Source: Polydactylus sextarius (taxonomy: Eukaryota; Chordata; Actinopteri; Polynemidae). Taken from it: a DNA stretch of 64,000 nt. A program made the translations under genes and the position numbers. This document shows, one piece after another, positions 38,501-51,400 of the stretch (position 1 is its first letter; each line of letters starts with the position of its first letter). The stretch lies in assembly GCA_016801845.1 (NCBI GenBank), contig CM028911.1:3394885-3458884 (forward strand). Reading direction: 5' to 3'. The notes beneath the pieces were generated by a model. The model was given only the letters and a program-made list of their open reading frames with translations, did no database searches and had not been told where the DNA came from.

Positions 38501-40249
38501 AGGATGAAGTTACAATTTAGTAGCTAAAGGTCAAGGTCACAATGACCTCACTATGCATCACTTGTTCTTAATTGTGCCCTTTAACTACATGTAATTGGAC
38601 TGGTCTTTTGAGACACACAATTACAATGTAATACTGGTTGTTTTATTTACCTTTATTGTTGCTATGTCCTCTACTCTATTTCCGACAACAAATTTGTGTT
38701 TCAAGATGAGACTGATAACTGTTCACACTCACAGTAATTATAAACAGAATTATAAACAGAAAACCTTAAATGTTGACATGACATATGACTTAATGATATC
38801 CTGCTACACATCCTTTTCCTGATAATATACCTGCTTTCTGTCCCTTACAAGCTGCCCTACCAGTGTGTGGATGTGAATTTTTCATGCAGTGACTTAGTAT
38901 CCATTGCGAGAATTTAAAGATATAAGCCTGGACTGTATGTACAGTGCCTGTTCATGAGCTCCCCCAAAGCTCCAAGGTCCAATTCATTTTGCAATACTAC
39001 AAAGCTGGAGCAACGGATAAGACTCTTATTAACATGATAGCACTTGTAGTGTCATGTTAATTAATATTAAGCAGAGATCTTATTTTGGCCATCCTTTGAG
39101 CTCCCAAAATCTCTGAGCTTGTGTGAGATGATTTAATAAAGAAGCGCATGCTCGCCTTAAGAGGGATGTTAATGTAGCTGATAGCTTATCCCATTAGACA
39201 GAGGCTCTAAACTCAACATCAGACATTTACTTTGTATCCCCCACCAACCACTCTGCTTTCTCTGGGTTAACAACCACTTACAGACTGGTTGTCATATGTC
39301 TCACTGACTGTACTTCAGCTTTACAGGCTTAATTTAGAGATGATCCCAGGATAATGTTCAAGAGTACTGCTCAAATTGAGTCAGCCTCATCTGGAGGTAC
39401 AGAGTTCAAGCTGAGATATGAATGGTGGTGGGTGCGTATATGAAAACTGCAATCAATTACAACTAGGTGTAGAAATCAAAAAATAAATAAGCCATTATCA
39501 GCTAGTTTAACATTAGCCCCAAACATACAGAACTTAACAGAGCACATGTAAACAACCTAGAGCTCTTACAGGTGCCTGGTTTGCTTTCAGAGTAAAGAAT
39601 TACTTTTGCAACTTACTGTCACTGAGCATGTTTCAGCTTCCTTTAGAAGAATGTGATATGGATAGTGGACCGCAGGCGCTTTGTGCAGTTGAAGACTTAA
39701 TGCAGCATGTATTAAGTGTGATATATCCATAAAAAGTAGTCCATATCAACAAATTCATCTGCACAGTGACAGTAGGTTGGTGACTGTGTTAGAATATAAC
39801 TAGACCCTGATTGTACTTGCCCTGCAGATATCCCCATACTTCATATCAACCTTAATTTTACAGCTCAGCGTAATCATGAAGAACTCTATTAAACTCTGCT
39901 TGACAGACCCTGGAATACCCTGCACATCTGATTTAATGGGTGTTAACAAAACTGCCACCAGTTTATTCTTAACTTGATTTTTGTCAGCACCTCCACTCGT
40001 TTTGACAGCCTTTAATTTGAAAGAAGGGGGTTTGGTGGATGAGTTGTTTTTAACCTGGACAACTGTGAACATATTTAAACTTCTGTGTCTGAAACTGTGT
40101 CTGGCTTGACAATAGTAATTTTCACACATGAGCGTGGAAATTACCCTCATAATTTCAAGGTTCAGTCTGCACTTTGGTGCTGGTGAATTGTGAGTCCAAA
40201 TTGTGGCTAATCATTTCCTATTTGGAGTACTTGTTTTACTTGTTACTTA

Positions 40250-40280
<31 letters not shown>

Positions 40281-43200
40281 AGGTTTGGATGAGAATGTGA
40301 TAATTATTTCCAGCTTACTCACTGTTGCAAGTACAGTAACATTGTTTACAGCACAGTGGCTCTGAATTCAGCATAAATTTGCTCGATCCTACCTCATTTA
40401 TGCATGGACGTGTTTGGAAGAGGCATCCATTAACATGCTTGTTTCTGTGTTTCATCTGGTGTTGAAAAGAAAACACAGTTAATTATCCTGCTAATAGGAT
40501 TTTTCTGGATGGTTAAATTTTTCTTCATAACTAATCTGTTTTTTCTCCAATTGAATGACATTACTTAGTAATGGACAGGCTAAAAAATGCTGAAGTAATT
40601 ATAAATTACCCGCAGAGGCATAAAATTTATCTTTGATGATTTCCCTTTAATGAAAATCTCACTTGTTGAATGAAGTCTCAGTGAGATGTTGTGTAGTTTC
40701 TGTCAACATAACATTAAGCCTCAGTGTAATCTCTCAGTCCATTTCACTTGATTTGATTCTTTCAGCCAAAACCTGATGTCCTTACATTTCAGATTCAGTG
40801 CACAGTTAGGTTTTAGCTGAAAGAAAGAAATTTGTTTTCAAGGCTCTTCAGCAATAAACATCAGACTAAAATTGATTTTAATCATTTCAGACATTTCAAA
40901 TTACATTTCAGTTACTTGGCAAGGATGGGAAAAAATAAATCAAATGTACCCTTCCAGGCACTTCGTGTGTTTAGGAAGTAGCTAACAGCAGCATCATCTG
41001 AGGCAGTCATATCCAATGGAAGTCATGTCATGTCTTTGCTTAAACCGCTGTCTGTGTTGTTTGAATAAAAGATTTGTGTAAGGAATGACAGTCGCTTAAA
41101 GAACCACAGCAATCAACATTAGGCAGCCAATCGCAGTAAAAGTTGACATTAGTTAGCAGCCAGCATTAATGTTAGCTCAACACCGCTCCTGAACTGCAGC
41201 TGAAGCAGAAAGGTCTATGCTAAGAGTCACCACATGTCTTTTAAGGGGGCTAATGTACACGAGATCACACTGTCAATAACGGTCATGTTTTTTCTCTAAA
41301 CACTAGTTCTGATCTTTAATTTACCTCCAACTCTGCTCTTTAAGAGGAGCGGCCAGTTTCTCATGCTGCTCAATGATTCCTGCATGAACTTTACACTTTA
41401 TTGTTTGACCATTTATTTGACCATTGGTTAGGTCAGACTATGATGTCTGTGCCCAATTTTAGGGTTCATCCCATTGTGTTGAAATGTTTACAAAAGAAGA
41501 TGTTGACATCCCTAGAGCAAGTACAAAAAGTTTGTTTTGCACCAGCATTGTTGCCCTGTGGAATCACTGCCAACAGTTCAAGCGTATATTTAAGCCTCCC
41601 TCAGTTCAGTGCCAAATGAGAACATAGAGCTCAGATACAAAGTGTAATTACTAATGAGTCTCTTTTCTCTCCTGTCAATGTGACACTGTCTTATTTGTCA
41701 ACATGATGCTAAAGCTATGTGCAGAGGTCTAAAGCCTCTAAAATGGAGTTTCTTTTCCTCAGTTAAATCATGTCCCAGTGGGGCATTGGAATTTACATTA
41801 GTGTTTTGCAGTTAGTGGAAACTGCATTATGGTGCAGCACTGGGCATAATTTTCCTAAGCATTAAGGAAAGAAGTAAGAGCCTTCTTGCCCTGCATGATA
41901 ACCGGCAAACCACCAGGGTCGAGCCCACTCAGCAGGCTGAGCACATGTTCGGCCAATTACTCATGGCTGACTTTCAGACCGCTATCTCTCCATAACTGCA
42001 CAAGGAGAGGTGAGCGAGAGTTTGGATCTATAAACATCAGACTGAAAGCAGTCCATCGGCGCTGCTCACTGCTGCCTGGATTTGTCTCACAGCAGGTTTG
42101 ATAAAAGCAGTGTTTAATCATTCTGAAAAACTCATTGAAGAATGATATTATTTTGTTGTCAAATCGTGCACTGTTTATTGTTCAGACAGCCATATGCGTC
42201 TCTGCTCTCTCTGTTGTCACGATGTACCAGCACGATGACGCAGTCCTACTTTTTACACTTTTGGAGAGCAGCCTCTTGCTCATCAGCAACATATTAGTAT
42301 TATTGATTAACAAACCTGCTGATAAAAGTTAAATTGCAATTCAGAATGCAGGTTAATTTCCTATCATGCCACTGCTTTAATTGATTGAATGCTGTGTGGA
42401 AATGGAGGCCATGACAAGTTTAGAGTCTGAAGAGAGCAATGCTTCAATTTAATTGGCTGGTAGTGATGAATAGAGCTTCATTGACAAATATCACTCTGCT
42501 CCTTCAATAATCAGCACAGGTTTTCAGACTTGCATGTATTAACAAAAACAAGGTCAGATTAGCATGTGAAGGGAACAAAGCTGCTTTATATATATATCTG
42601 GAATCATTATGAAACGCTATCAGAAATATTTTGAAACATGTTCACGTTAAACTGGTTTATTACAACCAAGCCAAAAGAGCAAAAGCCATAGCTATAGAAG
42701 TGCACATATAACATACAACACTTGCAGATTTTCTATGAATAGAATCATATATTTAATGTCACATGTCACATTTAACTTCTGTGGGTTTATGAAGACAGTA
42801 AATGTTCTGTGTTTGGCATGAGAGTATTTCCATTCTCCTATACGGAGGGGCTTAGGGAGCTGCCTAGGATAGCATGAAAGGGAGAAACAGCTGCTTTTAT
42901 CCACAAACGCCTGCGACATGAACTCAGGGGGACTTTTTTTTCGTGATGCTTGGTTGCCTGCCTCTGCATCTCTCGAGCCCAGGGTGGCTGAGGGGGTCTC
43001 AGGATGCCTTGGTCCCCGATGATTGAGAGATTAATCTCTGTGTACGAGAGCAGCAGCATCTTTTCTCAAATCCCATTTCACAGCGGCAAGAAATGAATAT
43101 TATTCGCAGAAAATAGGAAAGGAAGATGTTTAATACAATCTGACAGGCAAAGCATGTGTGTGCGTGAAGCAGAAGTTTCCAGCACACACCTGGAGGATTG

Positions 43201-45384
43201 AACTAGTCATATGTTCTTACCTGTCCTCCCCAGCAGCCTGTCACAGGACAATGGATGCCTCCTCTGTTTTACAGCCCTCCGTACCGGGCGAGTCACGAGG
43301 GTGCTTGGTATTTGAAAATCTTGGAGCAGTGTAATTTCAGCCCTGAATAGAGAGAAATTGAAGCAATTTCTATGGTTTCCCATTCGATCTGGGGCAGTGA
43401 ATTAAGACGCAAATGTCATTAGCTGTCTTTTGAATATGAATTAACTTGAATTTGCTGGCCTTGAAGGTCAAACAAGGACTTACCTTGTTTCACATGGTGT
43501 GTTAAATAACTAATCTTCATACATGCATGACCTGATTTAATTGGTGACATAAGCCACATCATTTGAGGGGGAATTTTAAAAGTATAATCACAATGATTAA
43601 ATGTGGTGTTATATAAGGAACTGAATGAAAACATGATAAAGACTCTATGTAACTGAAGTTTGCTTCTGTGATCAAATCCTGCTGCCTGCTCCTGAACAGA
43701 GAATATTCAATCAAATTGCTCTCTGTGTGTATACAGAACACACATGTTGCACTCCTCTGTGAGGCTCCAGCATCGTAGCATGTCAGTGGCTACTGGGATT
43801 TCTGCAGCAAAGACTACAGTAGCTGAGGGAGTTTGGGGAATGAAGAATGGCATCAGTCAATGACAGATGAGTGAGGAGCAGGTTGGAGTTGAGCTCCTTC
43901 CTCCCACTGAGCACCGCTTAGAAGAGTGGAAGAAGGACTGGGAGAACAGGGTCCACAGAGAGCATTACTCTGCTCTCTGCAGGGGTTATGTTCAGCTGAA
44001 TTAATCTGTTGTGAAATGTGCAAGTGCTGCCTGGACTGATGCCTTGTGCGCATTGGAGATTGGGGAAGTAACGGTGGTTAGGGGGTAGGGAGATGTGTAG
44101 GGAGATCTGTGGGGAGACTGTGTAATGAAACAGGATCTGAAAAGGCGAATTCTCCCACAGGGTCTGTGTCCGTCATTCCGAGCTTCCCTGTCACCCCTGT
44201 ATTTGTCTGAACCTGTTTCCCTGCCCACACATCTAACATCAAAACACAAAACACATTAGCATAGCCTATAGGCCACAGAATGTATGTTGGCACAGAGGCC
44301 ATCCTGTTGTGTTGGAAGTCACTCATGGCTGTAAAACCACAGCTGGCCAGATGTATAATCAGTTTTTCAGTACAGAAAGAAGGACAGTAAACTGTCTATA
44401 CTAAATGGAGGTAATTCTTGTTATCTTAACTGTGTTGTTGTTGTTGTTGTTGTTGTTGTTGATCCCTACTGGATGTTTTAAGTTATTAGTTTCATGTGGA
44501 TAAATTGCTGCTTAGAATTTTATTGCTGCTCAGCAAGTGATCCATTTTTCAAACATGCAAACACCAGGCAGCTCAGGATTGTTTTTTTTTTTCCTCCAAT
44601 GTCTTCAAACATGAAACTTACCACCCACTCAACAGTTTACTGCTATTATGCTACATTATAACCGGGAGCTTTAATGAATCACTCACAGTTAACAATCATA
44701 TTATTATTATTATTATTATTATTATTATCATTTTTGCATTCCCTAATGTAAAGTAGCTCACAGCCCAATGTCACATTAGCTAACGCATCTCAATTCAACC
44801 CCACTCATACATACACTTATGTAAATGAAAATGCTTTGATAAAGAATTAATGTTAATGTGTCTCACAATCTTTAAAATCTACTCTGACAGCATAGATATC
44901 CGGTTTGTTAAATATTCACTAAAATTAAACAGTATTTTTTTCTTATGTTAAGGTTATAACAGTTCAGGTCTGTGTTCAGGTTGGAGCAGCTGGAATGTGT
45001 GTAGACAAAAAGGAGCAAAAATGTCAAACTCTTTATCTTATTAGTAGTAGCTACGACCTTATCTTACCATACATGAGCAAAGTAGAGTTTCTTACATTGC
45101 CTAAAGGCTACTCTGGAGTTGAGGAGCAAAAAAAGGAGTTCGATAGCAGACATTGATTACCAGCAAAGTATGCAGAAAACACAAGTGCAAGCTGATGATG
45201 ATCCTAGTCTAGGCAACACAGCATGCCTTAAAGGCACATTTCACAGTTTCTGCCGTTAGAAGGTGCTGACAGCACTTTAAGGTTAGAGACAGATCATTTA
45301 ACAAAGTAAGTCTACAGTGATTTGAATCAACATTTAAGCGAAACTTGATTTTCATTTTGTTTACAAGAAATGTGATTTTCTTTT

Positions 45385-45420
<36 letters not shown>

Positions 45421-48400
45421 GCCATTTTAGCTTTTTTTGATAGGTAAGTGAAGGTAGACAGGAAGGTGGGGAGAAGAGTGATACACAGTAAATGGTCATC
45501 ACAGCAAGGGTTTGAACTGGCGATCAGCTTATGTGCTGAACTAGTGTGCCCTAACTACTCAGCTATCTGGATGCTCCAAAAAAACAAAAATTTCTAGCCA
45601 ATGAACTACTCTTCATACACTTATTGCCTAAACACATTACATCATCACATGGAGGGATCTGGATATGAACTCCAGTCTCTGCTGGCAAAGTCCTGTGTCC
45701 TCGGTCTCTGTCATCACAAATGAATTGCTTTATTCCGCCAAATAAACAACTAGCCTATGTGTGTGACAATAATTCAGGCAACAGTTATACCTCACATCAG
45801 ACTGTCTTTGGAAAATCAGTGTATTAACTTGTAACTAGTATAACTAATTGCTACATAACAACAGTGATAATAATCATTTAATATGGATCTGGGTCTGTCC
45901 CACACTATTTACATTTCCCTCAGCTCAACAGCTTGGAAAACGTTAGCATCCCTGTCCATTGACAGGTCTCAGTGAGACACATGATGCTGCTCTCCCGGTA
46001 GCTACTCCCTCTGTAAGCTGGTCAGCACTGTGAGTTACTCATGGAGAGAGACCGTACCTTCCCCATAGTTACAAATGGTGTTGATAGTATGTACTGTCTT
46101 TTCTCCTCACGGCGCTTTACTCCTGCTCTAAATCCCATTCTCCTCCACCAGGATCTGTGGTCTCTTGCCGGGTTATATCTTTGAGCAGCACAGTGCCATC
46201 AAGCTGATCACTGGAATAACAATCAGTCAACGGCTCAATGGCCCTGTGGTTGTCACAGTCAAAAACAAAAACAGGTGACAAAAACATAAGGAAAAAAAGC
46301 AAAAAAGGAGAAAAAAACATAAGAAAAATGAGACGCTGCTGTCAAACTGGCTGCTGCTCATGCAACGCCATTACAACAGTCTACTACCTACAACCTACTT
46401 TTTTTTTCCTGATGCTAAACTAAGCTAATCGCCTTTCCGTTGCTTCATAATGGACAGACATGATATTGGAATGTATTTCCTCATCTAACAGGCAAATAAC
46501 TGAATAATCAAGCCACTAATTGGCTGACCACTGACATCATAAATATGTTAATTAACCTAATTCTGTTCCACAAGTCTTGACTACATCCTCAGTTCTAGCC
46601 ATATAATATTTTGACTCAGCTAAGTAATTTGAGTGTTTTGTGCATCTTCTTCACCGTGGATCCACTGCTAGAGGTCATATGAGGGACATAATAATTAGGC
46701 TAATCAGCGTCATGATGATGCTTTGATGGGAAGGTGCAAGAAAGAGATGGGAAGCGAGACGAGAGATGATGAGCAAAAAAAAAAAAAAAAAAATCAAAGA
46801 ACATGATAAAGACAAGAGAAAAAGGAGCAGAATAAACAAACCAAAGGGCTCATTACTAAGAACAGTAGAAGATTTTGATAATGAAAAATGGGGACAGGCA
46901 GATTGTTGCTGCCTGCTGGCGCTTCCTTTTCTTACACTTTCACAGACTAATGAAGCTATTATTTGTGACTGGCCAATTAGCACGTTTGAAGGTGTTGTTT
47001 CGATCCATTGTGTTGTGTGTCTGAGCCGATAATGTTTTTACTATGATTGCCACAACAGATGAGACTCTCTGAAATAAGTTTGGTTTGCAGCTTTGTTGCT
47101 CATGTTGACATCCAGCTGTTGATCTTATAGTTTACGTTTTAATCTGTTGAATGCCTTTTGGTGACTGAGTGCACCACAGAAACTGCTAGTAACTACATTT
47201 ATATATTGCTTTTCCAATCTACTGACTAGTACTACTAGTACTACTGATCAGTATCTTGTCCAAGGACACTTCAACATCTGGGCTGATGGCGACGGGAATC
47301 AAAGCACCAACCTTACGACTTGCTTAACCTCCTAAGCCACAAGATAGATCTATGGAAGCACAAAGAATCTGCTGCCAAGGTCCCAATGCCAGACATCACA
47401 GGAAATGGCCGTAGGCCGTGCGTCCATGTCCTGACAGGGACTTTGGCAGTATAATACAGGTGGTTTTAACTTTGTGGCTGATCTGTGCAAACTTTTGATA
47501 CAGCGAAGTGAAATCATTGAACTCGCCTTACTTAAAAAAACAATTTCATTGTTTTCCTGATCATCAGAAAGTCCAGGTACATTGCTGATGCTTTAAAACT
47601 TATCCAAGCGTCCGTTCTTTTCAGATATAACCTGTCAGGTTGAAAGTTGTGAGTGGGCTGAAGCTTATCCCAGCATGCAATGGGTCAGCGGCAGGGTACA
47701 TGCTCAGTGGCTTGTCAGTCCATCACTGGGCTAACAAATCTTGAAAGAACAACACGTTCACACCCACAGGCAACTCAACTATAACCTCAGTGTGTTTGGT
47801 TTGTGGGAGGAAAAGCAGCAGATGGAGTCACATGATGAAGTCTAAGGTGACAGTCCTACTGAGCTGTCACACATCTACGTAATGCCCCACAGTTAATACA
47901 GTGACATACATAAACTTTTTTTATATATAGAATATTTGTGTTTATTAAAGTCAAAATAAGTTGTGACTTAGTATGGCAGAAATCCTCCTCAGCTCAGTTG
48001 TGGGCCTTCGATGTGTCATGCTGTTATTTTTGATGGGCAGTCCGGTGGGCAGGTATGTCGGCTCTGTCAGCGAAGCATTCTGGGAAAAAGCACACTCTGT
48101 GGACCACGCTTTCATCTGGGAAGTGAGGAACCCTACACTACATAAATACAATTGATGTCTGCCTGTGTGTGTTCATCTACAGTGTGGTTTCATGTGCGTG
48201 GCCGTCACTGCGGCTTAATGCCAATATATTCTCTTGTGTTTATCATCATGTTGCCTTGTGCATAGAAAAAAAAAACAGACCTGTTGTTTATATTAGTAAC
48301 CTGTGTGGTTCGTGAAGCATTTTGAATATCTACGTTTTTTTCCCCACTGTCAGGGCTCAGTGGATAGCAACTGTTTGGCAGGTTGGACAACTGAGGTCCC

Positions 48401-51400
48401 TGTCTGCATGTGAAGGTTTAGACAGCCAAAGGTTAGAGAGTCTTGGGATTTACACAGATGGATAGAGTGAGAGAAGCTTGGGGCTCTTTTGCACATTCTG
48501 GTTCAAAGAAGCAATGTTTCATTGTCAGACTATAAAACATCTGTGAACATCAAAGACAAATAGGTCTGTTACTATTGCTAAGCGAAATCAATTCTGTGAT
48601 ATGTGGCACCTGCACTTATATATTGAATTTTTAGTCTTTGTATAATTTTTGAAATATTTTCTTGAACCACTTCCCTCTCTGATATATTTCACTTTTGTTT
48701 CTTGTGTCACAACAGAGCAGCACACTGAAGACACCCATCTCCCTCACACAGATTAGAAAAGAAGCAGTCGTGGAGATAACAGTGGTCATGCAGGGTGACC
48801 CAGATTGATAATGCAGTGTGCCAGAGGCAGAATGCGGTCACCTTTGTCACTAACATGGCTTTCCCATCCAAGGTTGCTGCTTTGCTGTAACAACAGGCTG
48901 TGAGCTATGTGAGTGAGACTTGATGCAACATAGCAACAGCATGTTACCTGAGGTTCACAGTGTTGAAGCAGGTCAGAGATGTAGTTGGCCCTGGACAGAT
49001 TTATAGACAGATAAGTATTTGAAAGTCTATTCTTTCAGAAACTTGTAGCCAGTGCAAAGATACCTGGTATTGCATGTTCCTCCTCCTTTTATTTTTTGTT
49101 TAAACTTGAGCTTAACTTGTTTAACTTTACTTAATCTAAGACTGTGCCGCAGAGACCAGCCCAGTTTTCCAGTTTTAGTATTCAATGATCAACAGTGTCA
49201 AAAGCAGCACTGACATCCAGTACATACTACAATTGAAATTTTTGCCTCATGAGTTCACTCATTAAAAACCTTAACAAGAGCAGTTTTAGTCAGTCATGGG
49301 GTCGATATGCTAACTGGATTTTGTCTAAAAGGCCATTTAAAGTTTAAAAAGTTGTTCAATTGTTTCGAGTATTAGAATTTATGGGTCTGTAGTTGTTCAT
49401 TACTGAGGCATCCAGGCTGCTTTGTTTTAGTAGAAGTTAAACAGCTGCAGTTTTTAGGGCCTTTGGGAAAATACCTGATAAGGAGTTGTTAACTATGTGC
49501 GGTAAGCCTGTCACCAAGCAGCTATAAACATTTTTAAGAAAGTTCATCAAGGGGATGTGGAGGCAGATGATATGGTGTCGTTTCCTCCAGAGTTTTGTAG
49601 CTAATGGATATTAGAAAGTTGGCAATATTAGAAAGGACATTACGACCCATAAATTAAACATAAAGTGGATCCAAGCAGCACTTGACTAATCTCTAGTGGT
49701 CTATTATATTCTGTATTCACTTCGGTCAAATCACTTTCAAGCCACGTCAAGACTCTAGAGAAGAAAGTGGTGTTATACCACTGTGATAGAATAGAATAGA
49801 AATTCTTTATTTGTCCTCAGGGGGTAATTACTGTTTGACAGCAGCGTCAAATAAAAAGAAATAAATAAGTAGCTTGTATAACAAAAAAGAAAAGTGCAGT
49901 ATTTATGTTTTGGGTCATAAAGTTGTAGAGTCTGACAGCTGTTGGAATGAATGACCTGCGGTAGCATTCCTTCTTGCTCCGATCAAGACTAAAATATCTT
50001 ATATATATATAATATATCATATATATTGGATGTAGTGCAAATGATTTTGGTAAAGACATTCACAATCTCATGGTGATGTATGGTTGAACTTTGGGACAGA
50101 TTTGATACATACATTCAATTCCAGGCATGTTTGGCTTTGTCCAACAATGTTTAAAAGCTATTGAAATTCTCATCAGCCTCAGCTGTGCTTCACTGGCATA
50201 TTTGCATGCGTAATTAACATGGTAAACAATGTTATCATGTTAAAATTGTTCCTGAACTTGTTGCCATGCTACAATTAGCTTTTATCTGAATGTGTTGCGC
50301 TGAAGTTCAGCCCCACGGCGCTACTAGCACAGCTCTGTGGGGAACTTTTTTTTTAGTGTCTCCCTACAGCAAACAAAAGTATAATGGGTTACATATAGCA
50401 TGTTATCATCAATAAATCATCACATTCACCCTGAAATGTTTCTATAATTAACCTAAACAAGGTCATTGCCATGAAGAACCCGTTTCCAACAGGGTCAGAT
50501 ATAGCTGGAAAAGTACTGATTTACTTTACAGAATAAAGAGAAAAATGCTTAATGAAATGCAACATAAAGAGGATGTTTGTTTTTCCAGCACCAGTTCAGC
50601 ATAAGTCATTTTGACAGACGCCAACAGGATTTATGGAGGATGCCAGCATGACCACTGACACTGACGCAAGACAGAAAGTAATTATTCAAATCAGTCAATA
50701 TGTTTACAGCACTTAAACTAAGGTATCAGTGTTAAGTTAATCACCGCCTTCGCAGTGGATAGTATTGATATGTACTGATGTTGTGTGATAACACAAGCTG
50801 CCCATCGTGCTTCTGTGTTCTCGCTTGCTCTGTCATACATTTGACTACAGCAGCGTACAAGTGACAGAGGGGAGCCTGAAAGGCTGCCAACGTATGAAGA
50901 TGAATGTTTTCTGCTTCTGCACATGGCCTGATCTGCCTCGCTTCAGCCCCTCTTACATCACAACACGTGCCTTGGGGCTTTCTCTCCACAGAGCAGGCGT
51001 TCTGTATTTAGAGCCTGATTTATACACAAACACACATACCACTGGTGAAGACGCAGTGAGTATTCTTTTCTCTTGCCGCAGTTGCCTGCAATATAATCTT
51101 CCCACACTTCAGTGTGCCTTTAAGGATAGCATTCACAAAGAATAAGTGAAAGCATCTCATGAAAGTCAACAGAAGTTTTTTTTTTTTTTCTTTTAAAGCC
51201 AATCAAGTCAATGGAGAAACAATGTAATGGATGGTTTCAAATATTCTAATCTCAGGGCATGTTCATACAGCAACATTTTTTGGTTGAAACGGTAAATTAT
51301 TTTATTGTTACGGCCTTTCATCTTTCATCCACATGGCACTGCCATTCTGGGTGTCCTAAAACAATATTTTTTGATAACGGGTTCCAGAGTGGGAAAATCT

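Noticed and set aside
39800..40150. 116-codon minus-strand frame in intron 1
   Set aside because: It is somewhat protein-like but matches no family I know, and has no poly-A or splice signals on its strand. Kept out for lack of support.
40253..40282. T28 tract followed by AG as a splice acceptor
   Set aside because: It is a homopolymer run that mimics a polypyrimidine tract. The downstream frame has no homology and no matching donor.
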